Positions 1-7,978 of a stretch of 34,766 nt of DNA are shown here, in pieces (within the stretch, counting starts at the first letter, position 1; every line of letters starts with the position of its first letter). Under the pieces are notes generated by a model. It had not been told where the DNA came from. It ran no database searches and saw only the letters and a list, made by a program, of their open reading frames with translations. The DNA is from Tepidimonas sp. UBA997 (lineage in GTDB: Bacteria; Pseudomonadota; Gammaproteobacteria; Burkholderiales; Burkholderiaceae_C). The stretch covers positions 1 to 34,766 of the forward strand of contig DBAZ01000037.1 in the NCBI GenBank assembly GCA_002291945.1, given 5' to 3'. The translations under genes and the position numbers were made by a program.

Positions 1-873
1 GTGGGTGAGCGCACCCGTGAGGGCAACGACTTCTATCACGAGATGGCCGATTCCGGCGTGGTGAACCTGGAGAACCTGGCCGAGTCGAAAGTGGCCATGG
101 TCTACGGCCAGATGAACGAGCCTCCGGGCAACCGTCTGCGCGTGGCCCTGACCGGCCTGACCATCGCCGAGTCCTTCCGTGACGAAGGCCGTGACGTGCT
201 GTTCTTCGTGGACAACATCTACCGCTACACCCTGGCCGGTACCGAAGTGTCGGCCCTGCTGGGTCGTATGCCGTCCGCCGTGGGCTACCAGCCGACGCTG
301 GCCGAAGAAATGGGCCGCCTGCAGGAGCGCATCACCTCCACCAAGGTCGGCTCGATCACCTCGATCCAGGCCGTCTATGTGCCCGCCGACGACCTGACCG
401 ACCCGTCGCCCGCCACCACCTTCGCCCACCTCGACTCGACCGTGGTGCTGAGCCGTGACATCGCCGCGCTGGGCATCTACCCCGCCGTGGACCCGCTGGA
501 CTCCACCAGCCGCCAGTTGGACCCGCTGGTCGTGGGCGAAGAGCACTACAACACCGCCCGCGCGGTGCAGGGCACGCTGCAGCGCTACAAGGAACTGCGC
601 GACATCATCGCCATTCTGGGCATGGACGAACTGGCACCGGAAGACAAGCTGGCTGTGGCCCGCGCCCGCAAGATCCAGCGTTTCCTGTCGCAGCCGTTCC
701 ACGTCGCTGAAGTGTTCACCGGCTCGCCCGGCAAGTACGTGCCGCTGGCCGAAACCATCCGTGGCTTCAAGATGATCACCGCCGGTGAGTGCGACCACCT
801 GCCCGAGCAGGCCTTCTACATGGTCGGCTCGATCGACGAAGCCTTCGAAAAGGCCAAGAAACTCGCGGCCTAA
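1..873 (+). CDS. atpD: F1 ATP synthase beta subunit, 3' part
   Basis: This is the catalytic beta subunit of F1F0 ATP synthase, which makes ATP on the cytoplasmic face of the membrane. The gene is cut by the window edge. The first residues visible, VGERTREGNDFYHEM, are internal and follow the P-loop in this family, so the GTG at base 1 is not a start codon. The Walker B strand DVLFFVDNIYR lies at about residues 64-74 of the visible 290, followed by the nucleotide-site and C-terminal helical regions (GMDELAPEDKLAV near 202-214). The stop codon is followed by AAGGAGG, which is the ribosome site of atpC. The gene is the penultimate member of the usual atpIBEFHAGDC order. Sequence conservation makes the call secure. 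Confidence 0.98.
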   Translation: MGERTREGNDFYHEMADSGVVNLENLAESKVAMVYGQMNEPPGNRLRVALTGLTIAESFRDEGRDVLFFVDNIYRYTLAGTEVSALLGRMPSAVGYQPTLAEEMGRLQERITSTKVGSITSIQAVYVPADDLTDPSPATTFAHLDSTVVLSRDIAALGIYPAVDPLDSTSRQLDPLVVGEEHYNTARAVQGTLQRYKELRDIIAILGMDELAPEDKLAVARARKIQRFLSQPFHVAEVFTGSPGKYVPLAETIRGFKMITAGECDHLPEQAFYMVGSIDEAFEKAKKLAA

Positions 874-882
874 GGAGGCGTC

Positions 883-1299
883 ATGAGCACGATCCAAGTC
901 GAAGTGGTGAGCGCGGAAGAGTCCATCTTCAGCGGTCGAGCCAAATTCGTGGCCTTGCCGGGCGAAGCGGGCGAACTCGGTATCCTGCCGGGGCACGTAC
1001 CGCTGATCACCCGCATCAAGCCCGGTGCGGTACGCATAGAAAAGGCCGATGGCGGTGAAGAGTTCGTGTTCATTGCTGGCGGCATACTGGAAGTGCAGCC
1101 GCGCGTGGTCACGGTGCTGAGCGATACCGCCATTCGTGGCAAAGACCTCGACGAAGCCAAGGCCAGCGACGCTCGCAAGTCGGCCGAAGAAGCCTTGAAA
1201 AATGCCAAGAGCGACGTCGATCTGGCCAAGGCCACGTCTGAACTGGCCGTCATGGCGGCGCAGATTGCGGCACTGCGCAAGTACCGCCAGAAGCGTTGA
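883..1299 (+). CDS. atpC: F1 ATP synthase epsilon subunit
   Basis: This is the epsilon subunit of the F1 central stalk, which couples rotation to catalysis and can inhibit ATP hydrolysis. The 138 residues match the family length. The N-terminal beta-sandwich carries the typical PGEAGELGILPGHVPLIT segment (about residues 26-43) and AGGILEVQPRVVTVL. The C-terminal part (about residues 88-135) is the two-helix inhibitory hairpin, rich in Ala and Lys. The ATG is placed by a strong AAGGAGG at 872-878, five bases upstream and overlapping the atpD stop. It is the last gene of the atp operon and is followed by a clear hairpin terminator. Confidence 0.97.
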   Translation: MSTIQVEVVSAEESIFSGRAKFVALPGEAGELGILPGHVPLITRIKPGAVRIEKADGGEEFVFIAGGILEVQPRVVTVLSDTAIRGKDLDEAKASDARKSAEEALKNAKSDVDLAKATSELAVMAAQIAALRKYRQKR

Positions 1300-1319
1300 G
1301 GCCCCTTTTTTTCGACCGC

Positions 1320-1351
1320 AAAACCGCCTGCATGCAGGCGGTTTTGTTTTT
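1320..1351 (+). terminator. Rho-independent terminator of the atp operon
   Basis: A perfect 26-base palindrome (1320-1345, arms AAAACCGCCTGCA and TGCAGGCGGTTTT) is followed by GTTTTT. It starts 20 bases after the atpC stop. The GC-rich stem and T-run fit an intrinsic terminator for plus-strand transcription. Confidence 0.9.
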
Positions 1352-1368
1352 GGGCCCACAATCGAGTC

Positions 1369-1809
1369 ATGCGCTCACGCCTGCCTTCTTACCCCACGCC
1401 CGACGACGTTGAGCAGTCGTTTTACGAGGCTTTGCAGGCGGGGCGCATCGATGAACTGATGGCGTGCTGGACCGATGAAGATGAGCCGGTCTGCGTGCAA
1501 CCGGCAGGCCCGCGGCTGGTGGGGTTGAAGTCGATCCGCGCGTCATTTGCAGGCATGTTTGCGCATGGGCCGATCACGGTTCAACCCGAGGTCGTTCATC
1601 GGTCGTTACATGGTGACTGTGCGATCCACAGTGTGATCGAGACCGTGGTGGTTTCGGGTGATGAGGGTCTGTTGGAGGCTGCGTTGTTGGCAACCAATGT
1701 GTACGTACTGACGGCTTCGGGGTGGCGCCTAGCCTTGCATCATGCCAGTTCGGGCGGTGCAAAACCCCTGGATCCGGTGGCCGGCGTCAGGCCACATCAA
1801 CTGCATTGA
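1369..1809 (+). CDS. NTF2-like (SnoaL/DUF4440-type) protein
   Basis: A 146-residue soluble protein with the pattern of a small cone-shaped NTF2-like fold. An N-terminal helix (DVEQSFYEALQAGRIDELMACW, about residues 13-34) is followed by strands containing VCVQPAGPRLVG and by a C-terminal strand GWRLALHHASS. The HHAS ending is common in this superfamily in Burkholderiales. No signal peptide is visible. The substrate is unknown, and members of the superfamily can be enzymes, carriers or binding modules. The gene sits just after the atp terminator and two bases before the start of the YheT hydrolase, so the two are probably co-transcribed. Confidence 0.75.
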   Translation: MRSRLPSYPTPDDVEQSFYEALQAGRIDELMACWTDEDEPVCVQPAGPRLVGLKSIRASFAGMFAHGPITVQPEVVHRSLHGDCAIHSVIETVVVSGDEGLLEAALLATNVYVLTASGWRLALHHASSGGAKPLDPVAGVRPHQLH

Positions 1810-1811
1810 CG

Positions 1812-2813
1812 ATGGAGTGGCAGTATCACGCTCCCTGGTGGTTGCCCAGCGGCCACTTGCAAACCATTGGTTCAGCCCTGTGGGGGCGGCACCGCCTGGC
1901 CAACGTGGTGTTGGAGCGAGAGCGCTGGCAGACCCCGGATGGTGATTTCATCGATGTGGATCAGACCCCCGCGCTCGGGAAGCCAGCATCGGCACCGCTG
2001 CTGATTCTGTTTCATGGTCTGGAAGGATCGTCGGCCAGCCACTACGCAAAATGCTTTGCATACGAATGCCAACGCCGCGGATGGCAGTATCGGGTGCCTC
2101 ATTTTCGCGGATGCTCGGGGGAGATCAACCGCGCACCGCGTGCCTATCATTCGGGCGACGTGCAAGAAATCGCCTGGATCATCCAGCGTTGCCGCGAGCA
2201 GGCGGCACCCGGTCAACCGGTCTGGGCGATCGGCGTTTCCCTGGGCGGGAATGCCTTGCTGCGCTGGGCCCAGGACATGGGAGCGAGCGCCCTGCACGAC
2301 CTGCAGGCTGTGGCGGCGATCTGCGCCCCATTGGACTTGCTGGCCGCCGGACGAAACATCGACCGCGGAGTGAACCGGCACCTCTATGCCCGCATGTTCT
2401 TGCGCACCATGAAGCACAAAGCGCGACTGAAGTGGCAGCAATTCCCGGGATTGTTTGACCTCGATCGCTCGCAGCGTGCACAGACGATTGAGGCCTTCGA
2501 CGATGCGTTTACCGCCCCCCTGCATGGATTCAGCGGCGTGCAGGATTACTGGCATCGAGCCTCATCCAGGCACCGACTGCGAGACATACGGGTGCCGACA
2601 CTGATTTTGAATGCACAAAATGATCCGTTTGTGCCGGCGCATTCATTGCCCGGTCGTGCCGAGGTCTCCCGGGACGTGACCCTGTGGCAGCCCCAGGGTG
2701 GGGGCCATGTGGGGTTCGCGCAGCAGCATCAGCGGCGCATGAGCCTTGAAGCGATGCCGCGTGCCATTGGTGACTGGCTGGCCGGAGCAGCAGGAAAGCC
2801 CCACGATGGATGA
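1812..2813 (+). CDS. YheT-type alpha/beta hydrolase
   Basis: A 333-residue alpha/beta hydrolase of the YheT/EMB8 family, whose physiological substrate is generally unknown (esterase-like). The oxyanion-region motif FHGLEGSSASHY lies at about residues 67-78. The nucleophile elbow GVSLGGN places Ser143, and the likely acid and base are Asp271 (NAQNDPFVP) and His299 (GGGHVGF). The N-terminal PWWLPSGHLQTI is also typical of YheT. The frame is open upstream to 1722, but the ATG at 1812 (MEWQYHAPWW) matches the usual family start and avoids the overlap with the preceding gene. The end overlaps the next gene by eight bases, which indicates coupled translation. Confidence 0.88.
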   Translation: MEWQYHAPWWLPSGHLQTIGSALWGRHRLANVVLERERWQTPDGDFIDVDQTPALGKPASAPLLILFHGLEGSSASHYAKCFAYECQRRGWQYRVPHFRGCSGEINRAPRAYHSGDVQEIAWIIQRCREQAAPGQPVWAIGVSLGGNALLRWAQDMGASALHDLQAVAAICAPLDLLAAGRNIDRGVNRHLYARMFLRTMKHKARLKWQQFPGLFDLDRSQRAQTIEAFDDAFTAPLHGFSGVQDYWHRASSRHRLRDIRVPTLILNAQNDPFVPAHSLPGRAEVSRDVTLWQPQGGGHVGFAQQHQRRMSLEAMPRAIGDWLAGAAGKPHDG

Positions 2814-3363
2814 ATTGGTCCAAGCTGCAATGGCCAAGTGGCCGCATGTGCCCGACTGCTACGGGTGGCTGGGGCTCGATGCCCGTGGTCGATGGTGGAT
2901 GCGCGATGAGCAGACGCAACACAGGGGGCCGTTTGCCGGAGCCGGTTCTACGGCTGCCAGCAAGGGGTCATGGCTGCAGCACAAGCCACTGATTGCCTTC
3001 ATTCACCGGAACTATGGCGTGGATGAGCGTGGGTGCTGGTACTTTCAGAATGGCCCGCAGCGGGTATTCGTCGAGTTGGAGAAAGCGCCCTACGTCTGGC
3101 GATTGAGCCAACCGGACGCACTGCGAGCACACACAGGAACGTTGACGCGCTGTGACCGTCTGTACGTGGATGAAGACGGTGGGGTCTATGCGGCGGGCCT
3201 GCTGGGGTGCGGCATCGTCCACACCCAGGACATGCATCAGGTGGCCGAGTGGATCGAAGCCGGCATCTGGCAGCCAGAAACCAAAACGCTGCGGGAAATC
3301 CAGCAGCGCGAGGGGTACGTGATCAGCCCACAAGCACTGGTGGGCACAAACGTCATTCAGTAG
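2806..3363 (+). CDS. Conserved hypothetical protein (DUF2946-like label)
   Basis: A 185-residue soluble protein with no signal peptide. The start at 2806 gives MDELVQAAMAKWPHVP, which I recognise as the usual beginning of a Burkholderiales-conserved family often labelled DUF2946 (I am unsure of the number). It is rich in Trp, Tyr and Gly and contains CYGWLGLDARGRWWMRD, FIHRNYGVDERGCWYFQNGPQRVFVELE and a final segment around HTQDMHQVAEWIEAG. No catalytic motif is evident. An in-frame ATG at 2746 would add 20 residues that lie inside the YheT gene and is less likely. The gene overlaps the YheT gene by eight bases and ends 11 bases inside the convergent cytochrome gene. Function unknown. Confidence 0.8.
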   Translation: MDELVQAAMAKWPHVPDCYGWLGLDARGRWWMRDEQTQHRGPFAGAGSTAASKGSWLQHKPLIAFIHRNYGVDERGCWYFQNGPQRVFVELEKAPYVWRLSQPDALRAHTGTLTRCDRLYVDEDGGVYAAGLLGCGIVHTQDMHQVAEWIEAGIWQPETKTLREIQQREGYVISPQALVGTNVIQ

Positions 3364-3856
3364 GGGCAGGAGCCGCTGGCTCCTCGAAGCTGGCACCGCC
3401 GGCATTGGCAAGGAATACCACGGCACGGGCAATTTCGAGGTCGGAGAAAGCGCCCCCGCCCTGCGGGCCCATGGCACCTTTGCCTTGCAGTGTATGATTG
3501 ACCAGCACGTCGAGGCCCTGGCTGATGCGGGCCGTCCAGTCACCAGCGGAGCCGAACATGGGGGCACCCACCAGGCCAGCGTCATGGCAAGCGGCGCATT
3601 GGGCGCGGTAAACCGCATCACCCGGCTGCAAAACCCGGTTGCCGTCGCGTATGGCGACCGAGCCGATGGGCTGGATGCGCTTTGCCGTAGCCAGTTCAGG
3701 GTCCATCGTCGTGGGCAGCGGCAGGTCGGCTTTGGTGACGTAAAACACCAGACCAATGATCAAAAAAACCGGAACCACAAACCCAAGAACCGCAACCCAA
3801 AGCAACTGCTTGGGCGTCTTGATGGGGCCGGTGTGAGAATCGTGCGCGTCGCTCAT
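3353..3856 (-). CDS. Membrane-anchored cytochrome c5 family protein
   Basis: A 167-residue monohaem cytochrome c that probably carries electrons on the periplasmic side of the inner membrane. One N-terminal transmembrane helix spans about residues 18-40 (LLWVAVLGFVVPVFLIIGLVFYV). It is followed by a linker and a class I cytochrome domain with haem-binding CAACH (Cys87, Cys90, His91) and a likely distal Met129 in GAMGPQGGG. The tail is Pro/Ala-rich. Family members act as donors to terminal oxidases or other haem enzymes, but the partner is not visible here. The gene is convergent with the preceding hypothetical gene, overlapping by 11 bases, and has its own candidate promoter at 3917-3945. Confidence 0.9.
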   Translation of the reverse strand: MSDAHDSHTGPIKTPKQLLWVAVLGFVVPVFLIIGLVFYVTKADLPLPTTMDPELATAKRIQPIGSVAIRDGNRVLQPGDAVYRAQCAACHDAGLVGAPMFGSAGDWTARISQGLDVLVNHTLQGKGAMGPQGGGAFSDLEIARAVVFLANAGGASFEEPAAPAPTE

Positions 3857-3916
3857 GGAGTCCTCTGGGTCGGGTCTGATGGGTGTGAGAAGCTGGCATA
3901 ACGCTCAGACTTGTTA

Positions 3917-3945
3917 ATTATAACGGCCATGCCGGGGGTGACCAA
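3917..3945 (-). promoter_or_regulatory. Candidate sigma70 promoter of the cytochrome c5 gene
   Basis: On the minus strand an exact TATAAT (-10, bases 3922-3917) lies 61 bases before the ATG. A weak -35 (TTGGTC, bases 3945-3940) stands 17 bases upstream. The -10 is convincing and the -35 is poor. Confidence 0.45.
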
Positions 3946-3977
3946 CGCGCAGGAACAGGGTGTGTCCGCCGAACTGC

Positions 3978-3983
3978 TAGAAT
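3978..3983 (+). promoter_or_regulatory. Candidate -10 box of the tRNA-Arg gene
   Basis: TAGAAT (five of six bases match TATAAT) ends 11 bases before the mature tRNA. No good -35 is seen at the expected spacing, so this is tentative. Confidence 0.3.
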
Positions 3984-3994
3984 GCAAGGCCGCA

Positions 3995-4070
3995 GCGACT
4001 GTAGCTCAGTGGATAGAGTATCGGCCTCCGAAGCCGAGGGTCGTGGGTTCGATCCCCGCCAGTCGCGCCA
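3995..4070 (+). tRNA. tRNA-Arg (anticodon CCG)
   Basis: A full cloverleaf can be folded by eye. The acceptor arm GCGACTG (3995-4001) pairs with CAGTCGC (4060-4066). The D arm contains GCTCAGTGGATAGAGT. The anticodon stem TCGGC/GCCGA encloses the loop CTCCGAA with anticodon CCG at 4028-4030. The T loop is GTTCGATCC. CCA is encoded at 4068-4070. It reads the Arg codon CGG, which is frequent in this GC-rich genome. Confidence 0.97.
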
Positions 4071-4164
4071 AAACAGAAATCTTCCGTTCGAGCGGCGCAC
4101 TGGCCAGTATCAGGAAGCAGCGGCCAGCAGCCGCTTCGGTTACAGTCGATGGCAGGGCCAGTCC

Positions 4165-6900
4165 ATGATGTCGCACGCGGTGCGTGATGGCTTGCAGTCC
4201 GTGGTTGCAAGCCAAGCAAAAACGTCCAGCGTTATGTCCGACCAGTCGCACCCGCACCCGCACCCGAATCTACCGCCGCCGCCAGCGCCTTCGCCCAGCA
4301 GCGCGACCCGAGTCGGTGCGTCGGCCATCATCCAGGCCAGCTTGACCGAATGGGAGCGCGAGCGCTTGGCGCTAAACCAGCACGCCATCGTCAGCGTGAC
4401 CGATGCCAGCGGCACCATCACCTACGTGAACCACAGGTTCTGCCAGATCAGCGGCTATACGCAAGCGGAACTGATGGGCCAAAACCACCGGCTCCTGAAG
4501 TCGGGCGAACACAGCGCGGCCTACTTCCAGGCCCTGTGGGAGACCATCAGCCAGGGTCGGGTCTGGCAGGGCGAGATTTGCAACCGGCGCAAGGACGGGA
4601 GCCTGTACTGGGTCGAGTCCACCATCACCCCGTTTTTGGACGACAAGGGGCTGCCTTGCCAGTACGTGTCGATCCGCACCGACGTGACGCGCATCAAGGC
4701 GGCCGAGGCGGCGTACAAAGCCCAGAACGCGATGCAGGAAGTGGTGAGCAAGGCAGCGGGCCATCTGCTCGCCGCCGAGCCCGAGCAGTTGGACGCGGCC
4801 ATCGAGCGCTGCCTGCAACTGGCAGGCGAGAACTTGGTGGCCGATCGGGCCTATCTGTGCCAGTTGGAGCCGGACGGCTCAACCCTGTCGAACTCCCACG
4901 AATGGTGTGCGCCGGGGGTGGCGGCGCTGAAACCATCGCTGCAGGGCGTCAAGTTGCAAGATCTGGCGAGCTGGTGGGGGCCGATGCAGCAGGGTCTTGG
5001 GATCAACATTCCCGACGTGGCGGCCATGCCAGCCGCCACCAGCTCCTTGCAGAGCCAGTTGCAGGCGCTCGGTTTGCGTGCCGTATGTGCCTACCCCATG
5101 CGGCGCGGCGAGCGAGCGGTCGGCTTCGTCGGTTTCGAGCAAGTCACGCAGGCGCGTGAGTGGGACGCCCGCGCCCCCAAACTGCTGAGCCTGCTGGCCG
5201 ACCTGATCGACAGCGCCCTGCTGCGCCGGGCTGCCCAGTGGGCGCAGCAAGACGCCACCGCAGCGGCCAAGGAGCGCTTGCGGCGCGGCCAGTTGTACGC
5301 CAACATCGGCACTTGGGAATGGAATACGCAAACCCACGAGCTGTTCTGGACCGAGCGCATCGCCCCCCTGTTTGGCCACCCGCAAGGCGACCTCGAAACC
5401 ACGTACGACAACTTCCTTGCCGCCGTGCACCCGCAAGACCGCCAGGCCGTGGTCGATGCAGTCAATGCCTGTGTCGAGCGCGACGTGCCTTACCAGATCG
5501 AGCATCGGGTGGTCTGGCCCGACGGCACCGTGCGCTGGCTGCTGGAGCGCGGCGGGGTGCAGCGCGACGAGCAGGGTCGGGCGTTAAAAATGTTCGGCAT
5601 GGTGCAGGACATCGACGACCGCAAACGCGCCGAATTCGCGCTGGTGGCCGCGCGCGAGGAGGCCGAACGTGCCAACCGGGCCAAAAGCGAATTCCTGTCG
5701 CGCATGAGCCATGAGCTGCGCACACCGCTCAACGCCATCCTGGGCTTTGGGCAACTGATGGAACTCGACGCCAGCCTGCCCGCCGAACAGCGCGACAACG
5801 TGCAGGAAATCATGAAGGCCGGCCACCACCTGTTGCGGTTGATCAACGAGGTGCTGGACTTGGCCAAGGTCGAGGCCGGCCGCATCGAGCTCTCGATCGA
5901 GGACACCGAGCTGCAGGAGGTGGTGCAAAACAGCCTGTCGCTGATGCAGCCGATGGCGGCGTCACGCGGCATTGCTGTACAGTGTGCCGACCTGTCGGGT
6001 TGGCGCGTACACGCCGACCGCATCCGGCTCAAGCAGGTGCTGCTCAACCTGCTGTCCAACGCCATCAAGTACAACCGCGAGCAGGGCGCGGTGCTGCTGC
6101 AGGCCCAGGCTGGGGCCCCCGGCATGTTGCGCCTGACGGTGCAAGACACCGGGCTGGGCATTCCATCGCACCAACTGGGGCTGTTGTTTGAGCCTTTCCA
6201 GCGCCTGCATGCCGACGACCCAGCGATCGAAGGCACCGGCATCGGGCTGACCATCACGCGGCGCTTGGTCGAGCTCATGGGTGGCCGGATCGGGGCCGAC
6301 AGCCAGGTGGGGGTGGGCAGCGCGTTCTGGGTCGAGCTGCCCTTGCAGCAGGCCGCGTCGGGTAGCGTGGCGCACGCGGCCTCGGCTGACGACGCGGCGG
6401 CGCAAGCTGCCCAAGCTGCCCAAGCGCCTCAAGCGGCCCAAGCGGCCCTGCCAGCCCGGCGACCCGAGGCCGAACTTGCCGCAGGCGCAGGCCAGCCTGC
6501 CGTGCAGACGCCCGGCTACACCGTGCTGTACATCGAAGACAACCCGGCCAACATCCAGCTCATGGTGCAGATCATGGGGCAGCGTCCGCAAGTCGAGCTG
6601 TTCACCGCGCAGCAAGCCAGCCGGGGGATCGAGCTGGCGCTGGCCTGCCAGCCCGACCTCGTGCTGCTGGACATCGGGTTGCCGACGATGGACGGCTACC
6701 AGGTGCTGGCGGTGCTGCGGCAGTTGCCCGCCCTGCGCCGGGTGCCGGTAGTGGCATTGAGTGCCAACGCCTTGCCGCAAGACATCGAGCGTGGTTTGGC
6801 CGCCGGTTTTACCGACTACCTGACCAAGCCGCTGGACGTGGGCCGTTTTCTGGCCGTATTGGACACTTTTTTGGGTTTGGCCAAGGAGGAGGGAGCATGA
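4165..6900 (+). CDS. Soluble hybrid histidine kinase, PAS-GAF-PAS-HisKA-HATPase-REC
   Basis: A 911-residue cytoplasmic hybrid sensor kinase with no transmembrane helix. After a His/Pro-rich start come a PAS domain (about residues 70-175, with NHRFCQISGYTQAELMG and NRRKDGSLYWV, the latter resembling the PAS domains of Aer and NifL), a GAF domain (about 190-352) and a PAS_3 domain (about 375-488, with WEWNTQTHELFWTERI). The HisKA domain has phospho-acceptor His516 in MSHELRTPLN, and the ATPase has Asn632 and DTGLGI near 661. An Ala/Gln linker (about 740-765) leads to a receiver with Asp836 and Lys888. The frame is open back into the tRNA. ATG 4165 or 4168 is preferred and 4234 is an alternative, none with a strong ribosome site. 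The stop overlaps the HD-GYP gene by four bases, so its receiver may relay phosphate towards that regulator. Confidence 0.88.
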   Translation: MMSHAVRDGLQSVVASQAKTSSVMSDQSHPHPHPNLPPPPAPSPSSATRVGASAIIQASLTEWERERLALNQHAIVSVTDASGTITYVNHRFCQISGYTQAELMGQNHRLLKSGEHSAAYFQALWETISQGRVWQGEICNRRKDGSLYWVESTITPFLDDKGLPCQYVSIRTDVTRIKAAEAAYKAQNAMQEVVSKAAGHLLAAEPEQLDAAIERCLQLAGENLVADRAYLCQLEPDGSTLSNSHEWCAPGVAALKPSLQGVKLQDLASWWGPMQQGLGINIPDVAAMPAATSSLQSQLQALGLRAVCAYPMRRGERAVGFVGFEQVTQAREWDARAPKLLSLLADLIDSALLRRAAQWAQQDATAAAKERLRRGQLYANIGTWEWNTQTHELFWTERIAPLFGHPQGDLETTYDNFLAAVHPQDRQAVVDAVNACVERDVPYQIEHRVVWPDGTVRWLLERGGVQRDEQGRALKMFGMVQDIDDRKRAEFALVAAREEAERANRAKSEFLSRMSHELRTPLNAILGFGQLMELDASLPAEQRDNVQEIMKAGHHLLRLINEVLDLAKVEAGRIELSIEDTELQEVVQNSLSLMQPMAASRGIAVQCADLSGWRVHADRIRLKQVLLNLLSNAIKYNREQGAVLLQAQAGAPGMLRLTVQDTGLGIPSHQLGLLFEPFQRLHADDPAIEGTGIGLTITRRLVELMGGRIGADSQVGVGSAFWVELPLQQAASGSVAHAASADDAAAQAAQAAQAPQAAQAALPARRPEAELAAGAGQPAVQTPGYTVLYIEDNPANIQLMVQIMGQRPQVELFTAQQASRGIELALACQPDLVLLDIGLPTMDGYQVLAVLRQLPALRRVPVVALSANALPQDIERGLAAGFTDYLTKPLDVGRFLAVLDTFLGLAKEEGA
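6403..6447 (+). repeat. Five tandem 9-bp repeats in the kinase linker
   Basis: Five consecutive 9-base units (CAAGCTGCC twice, CAAGCGCCT once, CAAGCGGCC twice) encode a QAA/QAP linker between the ATPase and receiver domains of the hybrid kinase. Unit gain or loss would keep the frame. Confidence 0.8.
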
Positions 6901-7967
6901 TTTCGCACCAAGCACGGCGGCGCGAGTGCATCATGGCCGTGGACGACGAACTGGTGAATCTCAAGCTGCTCGACAAGATGCTGCGCCCGCAGGGCTACGA
7001 ACACCTGGTGCTGGTGGAAGACTCGCGGCGGGTGGTCAGCCTGTACCGCGACATGCAGCCCGACCTCATCTTGCTCGACCTGAACATGCCGCACCTCGAC
7101 GGCTATGAGGTCATGGCGCAGCTCCAGGCGCTGGGCGACCCCTTGCTGCCACCGATCGTGATCCTGACTGCCCTGCAAGGCAAGGAACATCTGTTCAAGG
7201 CCTTGGGTGCCGGTGCCCGCGACTACCTGACCAAACCCTTCGACCGCACTGAGCTGCTGATGCGGGTGCGCAACCTGCTCGACGTCCATGGGGCCCACCG
7301 CCTGCTAACCGACCAAGCGCATACCCTAGACGCCCTCGTGCGCACCCAGACCGAAGAACTGCGCCGCACCCGGCTGGAGGTGATCCGGCGTCTGGGCATG
7401 GCCGCCGAATACCGTGACGAGGAAACCGGCAACCACATCCTGCGCATGAGCCACGTTTGTGCGCTGCTGGCGCGGGCCCTGGACTGGAGCGAGGCCGAGT
7501 GCGAGCTCATGCTCAACGCCAGCCCCATGCACGACATTGGCAAGATCGGCATACCCGACGCGATACTGCTCAAGCCGGGCAAGCTCGATGCGGACGAATG
7601 GGCCGTCATGAAAACCCACCCCAGCAAAGGTGCCCGCTTGCTGGAGGGCGACGATTCCGAGCTGATGCGCATGGCACGCGACATTGCCCTGACGCACCAC
7701 GAAAAATGGGACGGCAGTGGCTACCCGAACGGCTTGGCCGGGCCAGCCATCCCGCTGGCCGGGCGGATTGCTGCCCTTGCCGACGTTTTTGACGCCCTCA
7801 CCGCACAGCGCCCCTACAAGAAAGCCTGGACGCTGGAAGCTGCAGTCGAGTGGATCGTCCAGCAGCGCGGCCAGCATTTCGACCCCGCTGTGGTGGATGT
7901 TTTCATGGAACAATGGCCACAGATTCTGGAAATCTGGCAACGCTATGCGGATTCCACGAACCATTAG
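6897..7967 (+). CDS. Response regulator with HD-GYP c-di-GMP phosphodiesterase domain (RpfG type)
   Basis: A 356-residue two-domain regulator predicted to hydrolyse cyclic di-GMP when its receiver is phosphorylated. The receiver covers about residues 11-130, with acidic pair Asp16/Asp17, phospho-acceptor Asp61 (LLDLNMPHLDGY) and Lys113 (LTKPFD). A helical linker leads to an HD-GYP domain (about 160-350) carrying the metal-binding motif MHDIGKIGIPD (His212, Asp213) and the signature HHEKWDGSGYP (267-277). All key residues are intact, so activity is likely. The start ATG overlaps the hybrid kinase stop (ATGA) and is preceded by AAGGAGGAGGG. The obvious cognate kinase is the upstream hybrid kinase, and the next gene encodes the opposing cyclase. 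Confidence 0.93.
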   Translation: MISHQARRRECIMAVDDELVNLKLLDKMLRPQGYEHLVLVEDSRRVVSLYRDMQPDLILLDLNMPHLDGYEVMAQLQALGDPLLPPIVILTALQGKEHLFKALGAGARDYLTKPFDRTELLMRVRNLLDVHGAHRLLTDQAHTLDALVRTQTEELRRTRLEVIRRLGMAAEYRDEETGNHILRMSHVCALLARALDWSEAECELMLNASPMHDIGKIGIPDAILLKPGKLDADEWAVMKTHPSKGARLLEGDDSELMRMARDIALTHHEKWDGSGYPNGLAGPAIPLAGRIAALADVFDALTAQRPYKKAWTLEAAVEWIVQQRGQHFDPAVVDVFMEQWPQILEIWQRYADSTNH

Positions 7968-7978
7968 GAGCATGAGCC

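Noticed and set aside
3982..4164. Upstream extension of the hybrid kinase frame through the tRNA gene
   Set aside because: Translation from within tRNA-Arg is implausible, and the added residues resemble no protein domain.
3995..4164. tRNA-Arg as an attachment site for an accessory island covering the signalling operon
   Set aside because: No repeat of the tRNA 3' end, no integrase and no clear base-composition change was found downstream, so an integration event is unsupported.
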